DNA from: Marinilabiliales bacterium
GTDB lineage: Bacteria > Bacteroidota > Bacteroidia > Bacteroidales > F082
Reading direction: 5' to 3'
DNA: 33,168 bases
Assembly: GCA_002869365.1 (NCBI GenBank)
Contig: PKTA01000080.1
Coordinates: 1-33,168 of the forward strand
Shown here: in pieces, positions 8,440 through 16,579 of the stretch
Numbering within the stretch: the stretch's first letter is position 1
Layout of the letters: each line of letters starts with the position of its first letter
Made by a program: the position numbers and the translations under genes
The notes under the pieces: model-generated
Seen by the model: the letters and a program-made list of their open reading frames with translations, nothing else
Told to the model about the DNA's origin: nothing
Database searches by the model: none

Positions 8440-9051
8440 CTACAATTTACTGAAAGGATGTCTATTTAGAATGCTTCTACCTAAAGTAATCTCATCGGCA
8501 TACTCCAACTCTTCACCTATAGATATCCCTTTTGCGATTGTAGTTATTTCAATATCAAAGTCTTTGAGCAGTTTATAAATATAAAATGCAGTGGTATCTC
8601 CTTCCACAGTTGAAGGTAAAGCAAGTATTATTTCTTTTATTTTTTCTGCACTTAATCGCCTTATTAAGCCTCCAATAAATAAATCGTTGGGGCCAATTCC
8701 TTCCACCGGGCTTATAATACCACCTAAAACATGGTATAACCCATTAAATTGTGATGTGTTTTCAATGGCAATTACATCCTGAGTGCTTTCAACAACACAA
8801 ATTAAGTTTTCATCCCTCTTATGATTTGAACAAATCCCACATATTTTATTATCTGAAATATTATTACATTTTTCACAGAAAATAATATCCTCACGCATTT
8901 TAATAATCGACTTACCAAGATTAACTGCATAATTCATATCTTCTTTCAAAATATGCAAAGCAAGCCTTAAGGCAGTTTTTTTTCCTATACCCGGTAAACG
9001 AGATAATTCATTTACCGTATTTTCTAATAATTTGGATGAATATTCGTTCAA
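8440..9051 (-). CDS. recR: Recombination mediator protein RecR
   Basis: RecR works with RecO and RecF to load RecA on gapped DNA. The 203 residues match the usual length. In order: a helix-hairpin-helix (SRLPGIGKKTALRL, near residue 17), a four-cysteine zinc finger (CEKCNN and CGIC, residues 57-72), a Toprim domain starting ICVVES with GLYHVLGG and SPVEGIGPNDL, and the C-terminal ISIGEELEYADEITLGRS. The start is a TTG at 9051. A stop codon lies in frame two codons upstream and the next internal ATG would delete the hairpin, so TTG is the only credible start, and the N-terminus then has the family length. It is divergent from the YwqK-like gene. Confidence is very high. Confidence 0.96.
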   Translation of the reverse strand: MNEYSSKLLENTVNELSRLPGIGKKTALRLALHILKEDMNYAVNLGKSIIKMREDIIFCEKCNNISDNKICGICSNHKRDENLICVVESTQDVIAIENTSQFNGLYHVLGGIISPVEGIGPNDLFIGGLIRRLSAEKIKEIILALPSTVEGDTTAFYIYKLLKDFDIEITTIAKGISIGEELEYADEITLGRSILNRHPFSKL

Positions 9052-9132
9052 ATTTTATACTATTAAATTTGTGACGAAAATACAATTTTAATATCATTTG
9101 GAGATATTATCAGTAAAAATCAAATAATGCTT

Positions 9133-9140
9133 TATTTTTG
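9133..9140 (+). promoter_or_regulatory. -7 promoter element of the YwqK-like gene
   Basis: TATTTTTG matches TAnnTTTG exactly and is followed by CC. No convincing -33 TTTG is seen at the expected distance. Transcription would start near 9145-9147, on top of the first ATG (9147), which favours the second ATG at 9162 as the translation start. Confidence 0.55.
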
Positions 9141-9161
9141 CCTTAAATGAAATATAATACA

Positions 9162-9857
9162 ATGAAAAATCTGTTAATTATTTTCCTGATAGTTAGTTTA
9201 GCATTTCCAACATTTGTGGCTTCTCAAAATATAAATCAAACTGATGCCAACGGACAGAAGCAGGGTGTATGGACAAAAACTTATTCCAACGGAGTTCCTC
9301 GTTACGAGGGTCAGTTTAAAAACAATCATCCTACCGGGGAGTTTAAATATTATTACGAAAGTGGTAAAATAAAGGCAGTCACCATATTTTCCACTGATGG
9401 AGTTGTTGCAAGAACAAAAACGTATCATGAAAATTCTCGACCAATGGCAGAGGGCAAATACATAAAACAAAAAAGAGATAGTATTTGGCTGTTTTACAGC
9501 GATGTAGACGGGGAACTATTATCGTCTGAAACCTATAAAAAAGGAATACTACACGGCACAACCAAAACATTTTATCCTGAAACAGGCAAAGTTGCAGAAA
9601 TAATAGAATATGTAAACGGAATTAAAGAAGGGCCATACAAAAAATATTTCCCAGGTGGTGAATTGATGACAGACGGAACTTATAAAAATGATCTTTTAGA
9701 AGGCAAATTTACCCTTTATCATCCCAATGGTGAAATACAGGTAAAAGGAAAGTATAAAAACGGACGACAAATAGGAAACTGGGAGTATTTCGACGAAAAT
9801 GGCAAACCCCTGAGTGAGGAGGATTTTAAAAAAGAAAATACTGAGGAAAAAGAATAA
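9162..9857 (+). CDS. Exported YwqK/MORN-variant repeat protein
   Basis: From the ATG at 9162 the protein has 231 residues, and it begins with a clean signal peptide (MKNLLIIFLIVSLAFP, cleavage near VASQ). An upstream in-frame ATG at 9147 would add five residues but falls on the predicted transcription start. The rest is a chain of MORN-like repeats of about 22 residues, such as GQKQGVWTKTYSNG, GEFKYYYESGKIK, GPYKKYFPGGELM and GKFTLYHPNGEIQ, the pattern of the YwqK family (COG2849). These families are often named antitoxins after a few members, but there is no toxin gene here, and a periplasmic or surface structural role is as likely. It is divergent from recR and convergent with the HAD gene. 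Confidence 0.85.
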   Translation: MKNLLIIFLIVSLAFPTFVASQNINQTDANGQKQGVWTKTYSNGVPRYEGQFKNNHPTGEFKYYYESGKIKAVTIFSTDGVVARTKTYHENSRPMAEGKYIKQKRDSIWLFYSDVDGELLSSETYKKGILHGTTKTFYPETGKVAEIIEYVNGIKEGPYKKYFPGGELMTDGTYKNDLLEGKFTLYHPNGEIQVKGKYKNGRQIGNWEYFDENGKPLSEEDFKKENTEEKE

Positions 9858-9863
9858 TATTCA

Positions 9864-10508
9864 TCAAAATAATTTTTTCAATTCTTCCAAATTGTTTAAA
9901 ACCATACTTCCATTTACATTTAACCTTTCTTTTGACTGATGTCCGCTGGCTATCAAAATGCAATCTATTCCAAGTTCCCTGGCAACGCTTTCATCATGAA
10001 GGGTATCTCCAATCAAAACCATTTCTTTTCTTTTAAAGGGAATTTTGTCAAGTAAGTCGAAACCCATTTCAACTTTTGAATGAGCATAGTGATTATCTAT
10101 TCCATGTATATGAATGAAATAATCATATATCCTATTATCTTTCAACGATTTAATCAGACTGTCATGTTGCATAGCAGAAAGAATATATTGCTGTACACCT
10201 TTGGATTTCGAATAATCTAAAATATTTACTACTGCCGGATGCAGATCAGCATGTTTTAAATTCTTTTGATAAAGTTCTATGAATTGAAGTGCAGGTATTT
10301 CAAATTCTTCCTTCCTGAAATCGAAGCCTGCTTTTTCATAATAATCTTTTACCGGAAAGGTGAATATTTCTAAATATTTCTGCTTATTGATAGGCTCCAT
10401 ATTTCTTCCAACTAAAAGTTGATTCATACTATTTATACAAATATCAACATCATTTAATAAGGTTCCATTCCAATCCCAGATAATTGCTTTTACTTTAGTA
10501 AGATTCAT
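9864..10508 (-). CDS. HAD-superfamily hydrolase with DxN motif
   Basis: This 214-residue protein is of the phosphoglycolate-phosphatase type. Motif I is IIWDWNGTLLND near residue 9, a helical cap follows at about residues 20-90, motif II is ILSA (serine near 115), and motif IV is LIGDTLHDESVA near residue 165. In most HAD phosphatases motif I is DxDxT. Here the second aspartate, the general acid/base, is an asparagine (D-W-N-G-T). The substrate is unknown: it could be a small phosphate ester, or activity may be weak. The gene is followed on the minus strand by the end of the convergent YwqK gene, and it starts 10 bases after the NhaC gene, so the two are probably cotranscribed. Confidence 0.85.
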   Translation of the reverse strand: MNLTKVKAIIWDWNGTLLNDVDICINSMNQLLVGRNMEPINKQKYLEIFTFPVKDYYEKAGFDFRKEEFEIPALQFIELYQKNLKHADLHPAVVNILDYSKSKGVQQYILSAMQHDSLIKSLKDNRIYDYFIHIHGIDNHYAHSKVEMGFDLLDKIPFKRKEMVLIGDTLHDESVARELGIDCILIASGHQSKERLNVNGSMVLNNLEELKKLF

Positions 10509-10518
10509 TTATCATTTA

Positions 10519-11979
10519 TTAATTAGATGCTAGCACTTCATCTTTGGTTTTAAACTTCCTTATTTTGATTTTAAAATATGCAAAAAGCACAGTCATTATT
10601 GGACTTATAATATTAAAAAAGGCGAATGGAAGATAGTCCAATGTAGGCACTCCCAAAACTCTGGCCTGGGTTGCTCCACCACTATTCCATGGCACCAGCA
10701 CGGAAGTAACAGTTCCCGAATCTTCCAGAGTTCGGCTCAACACCTCGGGTTTTAAATTTCTGTCTTTATAGGCTTCTTTATACATTTCTCCTGGTATAAC
10801 TATCGACATATACTGATCGGCGGCAGTTATATTAAAAAATATACAACTTACTGCAGTTGAGGCTACAAGAGAACTATCAGATTTAACCAAAGACAATATT
10901 GAAGTTGTTATTTTCTTTAGCATTCCTGTGGCTTCCATCATCCCTCCCAAAAACATCGCAGAAAGTATTAACCAAATTGTAGACAGCATACCCGTCATAC
11001 CTCCAGTTGAAAATAATTCATTCACTTTTGCATTACCTGTATCAATTGATGTTGATCCGTAAATACTTTTCAGAGTAACTATATATGAGTCGCGGAAATA
11101 ATTTCCTGTACTATTGGTCAGATTTTCAATAATCTGTGGTTGAAAAATTACAGCAAAAACGGCACCAAGCAATACTCCTACAGCCAAAGCAGGAAGGGGT
11201 GGAACTTTGAGAATAATTACTGTAAATAAAATCACAGGCACAAGAAATAGCCATGGGCTTATGTTAAAAGTTGAACTAATAATTTCCTTTACCTCATCTC
11301 CTTGAGAAATAAAAATAGAACTATCATGATTAAAACCAATAATTAAAAAAATAATCAGGGTAATTGTCATTGATGGAACAGTAGTAAAAACCATATATTT
11401 AATGTGGGTAAACAAATCTGTTCCTGCCACTGCAGGTGCCAGGTTTGTAGTATCAGAAAGTGGCGACATCTTATCTCCAAAATATGCTCCTGAGATAATT
11501 GCCCCTGCTACTATTGCTTCATTAAATCCCATTGCATTTCCTATACCTATTAATGCTACTCCAATGGTTGCAATTGTCGACCAGGAGCTACCTGTTGCAA
11601 GCGAAACTACAGCACTAATTACTACTGCTGCGAAAAGAAATATTACAGGACTCAAAAAACTTAATCCATAATAAATTAATGCCGGGACTACACCACTAAT
11701 AAGCCAAGTTCCTGATAATGCACCAATCATTAATAAAATTAGTATAGCAGGCATTGAGGTACTGATTGTTTTTACTATCTGTGAACGCATTTCATTCCAG
11801 CGATAACCAATACGATAACCCAGAAGCCCTACCAAACCGGCAACAAACATCAAAATCACCTGAGTGGCACCTTCCTGGGTATCATCAAATAACATAACAT
11901 TAATAAACAATAGTACTATCAGTATAACTATCGGAAATAAAGCCTGAAATATGGTAAGTGTGCGTTTTTCTGCAACCAT
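10519..11979 (-). CDS. nhaC: NhaC-family Na+/H+ antiporter
   Basis: This 486-residue inner-membrane protein has about 11-12 hydrophobic helices. It should exchange sodium for protons, for salt and pH homeostasis. The diagnostic stretch GAYFGDKMSPLSDTTNLA lies near residue 165, preceded by a glycine/serine-rich helix (LATGSSWSTIATIG). The C-terminal half repeats the pattern with NITAADQYMSIVIPGEMY and PWNSGGATQ. Length and motif order fit NhaC, though some relatives exchange malate/lactate (MleN type) or other substrates, so specificity is inferred. The ATG at 11979 begins a short cytoplasmic N-terminus before the first helix. It is divergent from the isocitrate dehydrogenase gene and lies upstream of the HAD gene. 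Confidence 0.9.
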   Translation of the reverse strand: MVAEKRTLTIFQALFPIVILIVLLFINVMLFDDTQEGATQVILMFVAGLVGLLGYRIGYRWNEMRSQIVKTISTSMPAILILLMIGALSGTWLISGVVPALIYYGLSFLSPVIFLFAAVVISAVVSLATGSSWSTIATIGVALIGIGNAMGFNEAIVAGAIISGAYFGDKMSPLSDTTNLAPAVAGTDLFTHIKYMVFTTVPSMTITLIIFLIIGFNHDSSIFISQGDEVKEIISSTFNISPWLFLVPVILFTVIILKVPPLPALAVGVLLGAVFAVIFQPQIIENLTNSTGNYFRDSYIVTLKSIYGSTSIDTGNAKVNELFSTGGMTGMLSTIWLILSAMFLGGMMEATGMLKKITTSILSLVKSDSSLVASTAVSCIFFNITAADQYMSIVIPGEMYKEAYKDRNLKPEVLSRTLEDSGTVTSVLVPWNSGGATQARVLGVPTLDYLPFAFFNIISPIMTVLFAYFKIKIRKFKTKDEVLASN

Positions 11980-12123
11980 AAGAATTATTAATAATAAGAG
12001 GCGAAAGGTAAGAAATTTTCTGATTACACTAATTTTCGTTTTATCTATTGAAATACTGTTATTTAGAATTCTGATAAACTAAATTAATTGTTAATTTTTA
12101 ATCAAAATTATTGCTTAAAAAGC

Positions 12124-12153
12124 ATTGTGGATTTCATCACAATACTATATTTG
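12124..12153 (+). promoter_or_regulatory. Promoter of the isocitrate dehydrogenase operon
   Basis: ATTG at 12124-12127 (-33 element) and TATATTTG at 12146-12153 (-7 element, exact match to TAnnTTTG) are 18 bases apart. The predicted leader before the ATG at 12189 is about 30 bases. Confidence 0.7.
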
Positions 12154-12188
12154 TACCTTATATTTTTTGAACTTAAATTATTATTATA

Positions 12189-13385
12189 ATGGCAAAAAGA
12201 ACAATAGTTTCACTTCCTGGCGATGGTATAGGAAGAGCGGTTTTGGAAGAAACGATTCGTGTATTAGATGCGGCAGGTTTTGAAGCCGATTATATTGAAG
12301 GCGATATTGGATGGGAATTCTGGAAAGAAGAAGGAAATCCTCTTCCACAAAGAACTATCGATTTATTGGAAAAGCATAAAATTGGATTGTTTGGAGCAAT
12401 AACATCCAAACCTAAGGATGCTGCTTTTGATGAACTCTCCGATAGTTTAAAAGAAAAAGGGCTTGTTTATTCCTCCCCCATAGTTGGATTACGTCAGCAT
12501 TTTGGGCTGGATATTTGCATGCGTCCTTGTCATTCATATAAGGGAAATCCTTTAAATTTTATAAGAAGAGGTAAAGGTGACGACATAGAAGAGCCTGAGG
12601 TTGACGTGGTTATATTCCGCCAGAATACCGAAGGACTTTATGGTGGTGTTGAGTGGTCAAATCCTGGTCAGCAGGTTTACGATGCCTTAATGACTCATCC
12701 TAAATTTGTTAGCAACTTTGGTGAAACGCCAAAAGAGGAAGTATCGGTTTCCACCAGAATTTTTACAAAAAAGGCTACCAGCAGAATTCTAAAAGCAGCC
12801 TTTGAACATGCCAAAAACTTTGGATATAAATCAGTTACCGTTTGTGAAAAGCCAAATGTAATTCGTGAAACCTCAGGTATGATGTATAAAATGGCCCAGC
12901 AAATGCAAAAGGCTGATTATCCTGATATCGAACTTTGGAATACGAATATAGATGCGCAAATGATGTGGTTAACTAAAAACCCTGAAGATTACGGAGTTAT
13001 AGTTGCCGGAAATATGTTTGGAGATATAGTTTCTGATGGTTTTGCAGGTTTAATAGGTGGATTAGGATTTGCCTGTTCTGCACAATTTAACCCTGATAGC
13101 GGAGTTGGTGTTTTTGAACCTACACATGGTTCTGCACCAAAATATGCCGATTATGAAACTTCAATTGTAAATCCTATTGCCATGGTAGAATCGGCTTGTA
13201 TGATGCTCGATTTTATTGATGAAAAGGAAAAGGCAACTAAAATAAGAAAAGCTGTAGCAGAAGTTATTTCGGAAGGCAAAGTCAGAACTTACGATATGAT
13301 GAAAATGAGAGGTAAAGCAGATGTAGTAGAAAATGGAGCAGCCTCCACAACTGAAATGGCTGATGCTATAATTGCAAAATTGTAA
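12189..13385 (+). CDS. Isocitrate/isopropylmalate dehydrogenase family, probably NADP-isocitrate dehydrogenase
   Basis: This 398-residue beta-decarboxylating dehydrogenase would oxidise isocitrate to 2-oxoglutarate in the cytoplasm. Visible motifs are LPGDGIGRAV at the N-terminus, RQNTEGLYGGVE (catalytic tyrosine), CEKPNVIRETSG (catalytic lysine), NIDAQ and MFGDIVSDGFAGLIGGLG (metal-binding aspartates), and EPTHGSAPKYA. In that last motif a Lys-Tyr pair stands where E. coli NADP-IDH has K344-Y345, while NAD-dependent enzymes usually have Asp-Ile, so NADP preference is inferred. An isopropylmalate or homoisocitrate substrate cannot be excluded; no leu genes are nearby. The aconitase-family gene at 17948-19723 is consistent with an isocitrate role. 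The HD-like gene follows 26 bases downstream. Confidence 0.87.
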   Translation: MAKRTIVSLPGDGIGRAVLEETIRVLDAAGFEADYIEGDIGWEFWKEEGNPLPQRTIDLLEKHKIGLFGAITSKPKDAAFDELSDSLKEKGLVYSSPIVGLRQHFGLDICMRPCHSYKGNPLNFIRRGKGDDIEEPEVDVVIFRQNTEGLYGGVEWSNPGQQVYDALMTHPKFVSNFGETPKEEVSVSTRIFTKKATSRILKAAFEHAKNFGYKSVTVCEKPNVIRETSGMMYKMAQQMQKADYPDIELWNTNIDAQMMWLTKNPEDYGVIVAGNMFGDIVSDGFAGLIGGLGFACSAQFNPDSGVGVFEPTHGSAPKYADYETSIVNPIAMVESACMMLDFIDEKEKATKIRKAVAEVISEGKVRTYDMMKMRGKADVVENGAASTTEMADAIIAKL

Positions 13386-13411
13386 ACCTTTAATGCACTA
13401 ATAAGATAGAC

Positions 13412-13963
13412 ATGGAAAAAGAAGTATATGAACTTTGGCCGGAACTCAATTGGATAGAAAATGATGATTTGAGGAAAACAACCCAAAAAACATGGAAGTT
13501 GGCTCTCGAAAGAAGCGTTTTAAGTCCTGACGACCTTAATAAAATACCTTTTACTTTACTTTGTGGACCTGATTTGAAAGTTACTTTTATGGACCATAAA
13601 CGATCTGTAGTTCATATTGCAAGAGATGCAGGACATAAAATTAACGAAATGTATCATGGCGAACTACCTGTTAATATGGATGTTCTAATTGCAGGTGCTA
13701 TTTTGGCTGATGTTGGTAAGTTACTTGAATACGTACTGGATGAAAACGGTAAAGCTATTCAGGGTACGTATGGCAAGTATTTACGTCATCCTTTTTCGGG
13801 AGTGAGCCTTGCTGAAGAAGCCGGTGTTCCGGCAGAAGTATGCCATATAATTGCTACACATGCCGGGGAGGGTAATATGGTTAAGCGCACAACTGAAGCA
13901 TATATTGTTCACCATGCCGATTTTATGACTTTTCTTCCTTTTAAAGAGAGGCTGAAGGTTTAA
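13412..13963 (+). CDS. HD-domain-like protein with altered HD motif
   Basis: This 183-residue soluble protein has the layout of HD phosphohydrolases. A first histidine sits in VVHIARDAG (near residue 69), a segment aligns with the HD motif (AGAILADVGKLLEY, near residue 95), then HPFSG, IIATHAGEG and the distal aspartate in VHHADFM. In the usual family motif LLHDIGK a histidine precedes the aspartate; here that residue is alanine, so a metal ligand is missing. Activity may be lost, or another histidine may compensate. The gene lies 26 bases after the isocitrate dehydrogenase and shares its promoter and terminator. The substrate is unknown. The fold call is good and the function is open. Confidence 0.75.
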   Translation: MEKEVYELWPELNWIENDDLRKTTQKTWKLALERSVLSPDDLNKIPFTLLCGPDLKVTFMDHKRSVVHIARDAGHKINEMYHGELPVNMDVLIAGAILADVGKLLEYVLDENGKAIQGTYGKYLRHPFSGVSLAEEAGVPAEVCHIIATHAGEGNMVKRTTEAYIVHHADFMTFLPFKERLKV

Positions 13964-13981
13964 AGGAAAAACTTATTCTTG

Positions 13982-14025
13982 AATCCCAAATATGATTTTT
14001 AAATATTGTATTTGGGATTTTTTTA
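13982..14025 (+). terminator. Rho-independent terminator of the IDH-HD operon
   Basis: An 11-bp perfect stem (AATCCCAAATA at 13982-13992 with its complement at 14009-14019) with a 16-base loop is followed by seven T. It lies 18 bases after the stop of the HD-like gene. Confidence 0.85.
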
Positions 14026-14077
14026 TTAATGGGATCCGCCTTTAAATTGTAGATTCTAGAAAAACGTTTGATAAGAT

Positions 14078-14207
14078 TATGCTCCTATGGAACTTCTCAT
14101 TTATTAGGGGTTGATTTCATTAAACCACATTCTGTCCCGTAGGTACAATATATTGGTAGAAAGCATATTAAATATAGAATCAAAGTTCCGTAGGAACGAG
14201 ATATTTT
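14078..14207. repeat. REP-like intergenic element with three hairpin boxes
   Basis: Three related boxes occur about 50 bases apart: GCTCCTATGGAAC (14081-14093), GTCCCGTAGGTAC (14134-14146) and GTTCCGTAGGAAC (14185-14197, a perfect hairpin). The stretch between the last two contains TATTGGTAGAAAGCAT. Elements with a CCGTAGG core and this spacing are scattered between genes in many Bacteroidota genomes (recalled, not searched). It sits in the space between the terminator and the convergent zinc-ribbon gene; no gene is seen in 13964-14226. Confidence 0.6.
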
Positions 14208-14226
14208 ACCGGACAATAATAATTTT

Positions 14227-14580
14227 TTAAATATCCTTGTTTATTACCAAAGTATAAATATTATTTTCCAGGGGCAAATAGCCGTATTCAAAACAGAAGT
14301 AGTAAATATTTCCAGTTTTTGTTTTATAAGTTTTTGTAAAGTATTTGAAATTAAAACCCTTTTCTTCAAGTTTGTCAGCCTTAACAGTTACTTTTCCATC
14401 TGGGTTTAACTCTTTTAGTATCTTTCTGTTTTTCTTCAGAATACGAATTATGTTTCTCATATAAGAAGTATCGGCACGATTTTTTTTATTGTAGTAATTA
14501 TTCTTGCAAAGGTCATTACAAAACTTCTTGTCTACGCGACCGATTAGATGCTTTCCACACTCTAAACAAATGTTTTCCAT
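14227..14580 (-). CDS. Small zinc-ribbon protein
   Basis: The protein has 117 residues. The N-terminus has a four-cysteine zinc ribbon: CLECG at residues 5-9 and FCNDLC near residues 20-25, followed by NNYYNKKNR. This resembles the ribbon found in small conserved Bacteroidota proteins (DUF2116-like). The remainder is a basic helix (RIILKKNRKIL-like) and a strand-rich C-terminal domain with several aromatic residues (FNFKYFTKTYKTKTGNIYYF). It may bind nucleic acid, but no function is established. It stands alone, downstream of the T9SS cargo gene's terminator, and starts close to it. Confidence 0.7.
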   Translation of the reverse strand: MENICLECGKHLIGRVDKKFCNDLCKNNYYNKKNRADTSYMRNIIRILKKNRKILKELNPDGKVTVKADKLEEKGFNFKYFTKTYKTKTGNIYYFCFEYGYLPLENNIYTLVINKDI

Positions 14581-14600
14581 AGCAAAGGTTTTTTCAAAAG

Positions 14601-14637
14601 TAAAAAAAAATCCGTCAAGCCTGAGGCAAGACGGATT
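14601..14637 (-). terminator. Rho-independent terminator of the T9SS cargo gene
   Basis: On the minus strand an 8-bp stem (AATCCGTC with GACGGATT, 14609-14637) encloses a second small stem (GCC/GGC) and is followed by nine T. It lies 21 bases past the stop codon of the gene ending at 14659. Confidence 0.88.
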
Positions 14638-14658
14638 CTGTTTTATTAACGATAAATT

Positions 14659-16311
14659 TTATCTTTTAATAAATTTCTTACTATAGTATTTACCTGAATT
14701 CATTATTTGAACAAAATAAACACCTTGCTGTAAGGCTGAAATATCAATTCTACTATTATTATTAGAATTTTCAAAGCCGCTAACAACTCTTCCATCAAGA
14801 CTTACAATTCTAAATTCTGTGTTTTCAGGAAGATCAATATTTATGAAATTATCTGCAGGAACAGGATATATACTAATCTGATTTTCAATGTTATCAGCAA
14901 TATCTTCGAGTATATCAACTGTAAATGCATTCTCCATCATTAAGTCATCAACATAAATATCATAGAGACCAATTTCCTGATCAATAGGAATATTAAATGT
15001 TGCGTTTACCTGTCCATCAGCAACAACCATAATACTAGTAGCATCAAGCATTATCATATTATCATCATGGAATTTCAGCATTACATTATTAACACCGTCT
15101 GTCCATTGAGTTTCACTACCGATAATTTCAACTATAACCATCTCACCTTGCATTGCATGATCGGGAACTACCATTGTAATTTGAGGATTAAGTTCTACTT
15201 CATTAACTTCAAATGCTTCCATATCAACTAATGCATCAACAAAAACATCGTAGTTTCCAACCATTTGATCAGTAGGAATATTTAAACTTGCTGTTATAGA
15301 AGTATTACTGTTTACATTAAAACTTGAAGGTGTTAGTGTAATTGTATTATCATTTGAATATTTGAAAATAACAACACTTACGCCATTATCAACCCACAAT
15401 GTATTATCTCCTGTTATGGTAACATCTCCTGTCCAGCCCTGGTCGCCATTATCAGGATTAACATCAACAATTTCAGGCATTTGAACTTCATTAACGTCGA
15501 AGGCTTCTGTTTCAACTAAAGCATCAACAAAAACGTCATATTTGCCTATTTGCTGATCAGAAGGGATATTGAATGTTGCTGTAATTACTGTATTTGAATT
15601 TACAACAAAATTTGAAGGAGTGAGGACAATAGTATTATTGTCGCTATACTTAAATACAACAGTACTAACTCCGTTTAACCAAAGAGTTTCATTACCTTCT
15701 ATTACAACGTTACCAGTCCAGCCTTGATCAGCATTATCAGGAGTTACATCAACAATTTCAGGATTAAGGCTCACTGCTTCACTAACAGTAAGAACAGTTG
15801 TATAAATTTGATCACCTGTATTATTTCCATTACCGTTTGCGGCATTAACAGCGGCATTAAATTTTATATCACCTGTACCCGCAACCGGAGCAGTCCAGTC
15901 CATACTCCAGGTATTAGTATTTCCACTGGGCACATTACCTGCAGAAGTATGCGTAACCGCTGCATTACCATTGGTAAACTTAGTTCTTGTGGCATCTGTA
16001 AGAGTCCACGTACCTTTCTTTGTTCCTGAGGTATTCTCTGCAGTAACCTCAAAACCCATTTTTACAACACCAGTATGTGTTCCGGTAACTGTAACTGTAT
16101 ATGTTTCACCTGCCGTATATCCATCTACAGGTATGTCGGTGGTTATCCAGTTTGATTGTGGGATTGAAGTACCCGAATGACATTGAGTACAAGTTGTTCC
16201 CCCGTCACCGGTGGAACCTGTTTTTCCTCCGGGACTACCAGTACTATAACTGTATAGTATAAGGGCAGATGGAATGAGTAAAACAGATAAGAATTTGTAA
16301 ATAGTTTTCAT
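14659..16311 (-). CDS. T9SS-sorted Reeler-like (choice-of-anchor V) protein with CxxCH motif
   Basis: The protein has 550 residues from the ATG at 16311; a TTG six bases upstream is less likely. A signal peptide or N-terminal anchor (residues 1-24) precedes SPGGKTGSTGDGGTTCTQCH. The CTQCH (residues 41-45) is a CxxCH of the kind that can hold c-type heme, set in a Reeler/choice-of-anchor V domain (to about residue 180). Three similar Ig/TIG-like repeats of about 90 residues follow, each with a DQGWTG- or QGEM-type start, a VVFKYSDNN-like strand and a YDVFVDALV-like end. The last 75 residues are a T9SS sorting domain (SIYPVPADNFINI, ending KKFIKR). It is probably a secreted or surface protein of unknown binding role. 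A weak promoter candidate (TTTA-N19-TATATTCG) ends near 16350. Confidence 0.85.
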   Translation of the reverse strand: MKTIYKFLSVLLIPSALILYSYSTGSPGGKTGSTGDGGTTCTQCHSGTSIPQSNWITTDIPVDGYTAGETYTVTVTGTHTGVVKMGFEVTAENTSGTKKGTWTLTDATRTKFTNGNAAVTHTSAGNVPSGNTNTWSMDWTAPVAGTGDIKFNAAVNAANGNGNNTGDQIYTTVLTVSEAVSLNPEIVDVTPDNADQGWTGNVVIEGNETLWLNGVSTVVFKYSDNNTIVLTPSNFVVNSNTVITATFNIPSDQQIGKYDVFVDALVETEAFDVNEVQMPEIVDVNPDNGDQGWTGDVTITGDNTLWVDNGVSVVIFKYSNDNTITLTPSSFNVNSNTSITASLNIPTDQMVGNYDVFVDALVDMEAFEVNEVELNPQITMVVPDHAMQGEMVIVEIIGSETQWTDGVNNVMLKFHDDNMIMLDATSIMVVADGQVNATFNIPIDQEIGLYDIYVDDLMMENAFTVDILEDIADNIENQISIYPVPADNFINIDLPENTEFRIVSLDGRVVSGFENSNNNSRIDISALQQGVYFVQIMNSGKYYSKKFIKR

Positions 16312-16493
16312 AAGCAAATTTTATTTTTATTTAGAATGATTATTAATTGCGAATATACACCATTGACATAAAATTTTAAAAAACAGTTTCGCATTAATGG
16401 TTTTTTTTTGAAAAAATTAACAAAATAGTTATGAATTCACTAATTATAAACTATAAATATGATTTTTTATATAAGCAATTAATTATTAGGTAA

Positions 16494-16517
16494 TTAGTGT
16501 TATCTCATTAACACTAA
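16494..16517. promoter_or_regulatory. Perfect 9-bp inverted repeat, possible operator
   Basis: TTAGTGTTA (16494-16502) and TAACACTAA (16509-16517) are separated by six bases. No T-run follows on either strand, so it is not a good terminator. It lies between the end of the metallophosphoesterase gene and the start of the T9SS cargo gene and could bind a dimeric regulator. No gene is seen in 16312-16579. Confidence 0.35.
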
Positions 16518-16579
16518 AGATATCAAATTATTAATTTTAATCTAATGAATGTGGGGAGAAATATAAAATATTTAGCGTT

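Noticed and set aside
9162-9857. Toxin-antitoxin pair suggested by the YwqK family name
   Set aside because: The protein has a signal peptide and MORN-like repeats and no toxin gene is adjacent; the name is inherited from annotation practice.
15724-16180. Two overlapping plus-strand frames opposite the T9SS cargo gene
   Set aside because: Both are antisense to a clear coding region with repeats and low-complexity composition; no start signal is seen.
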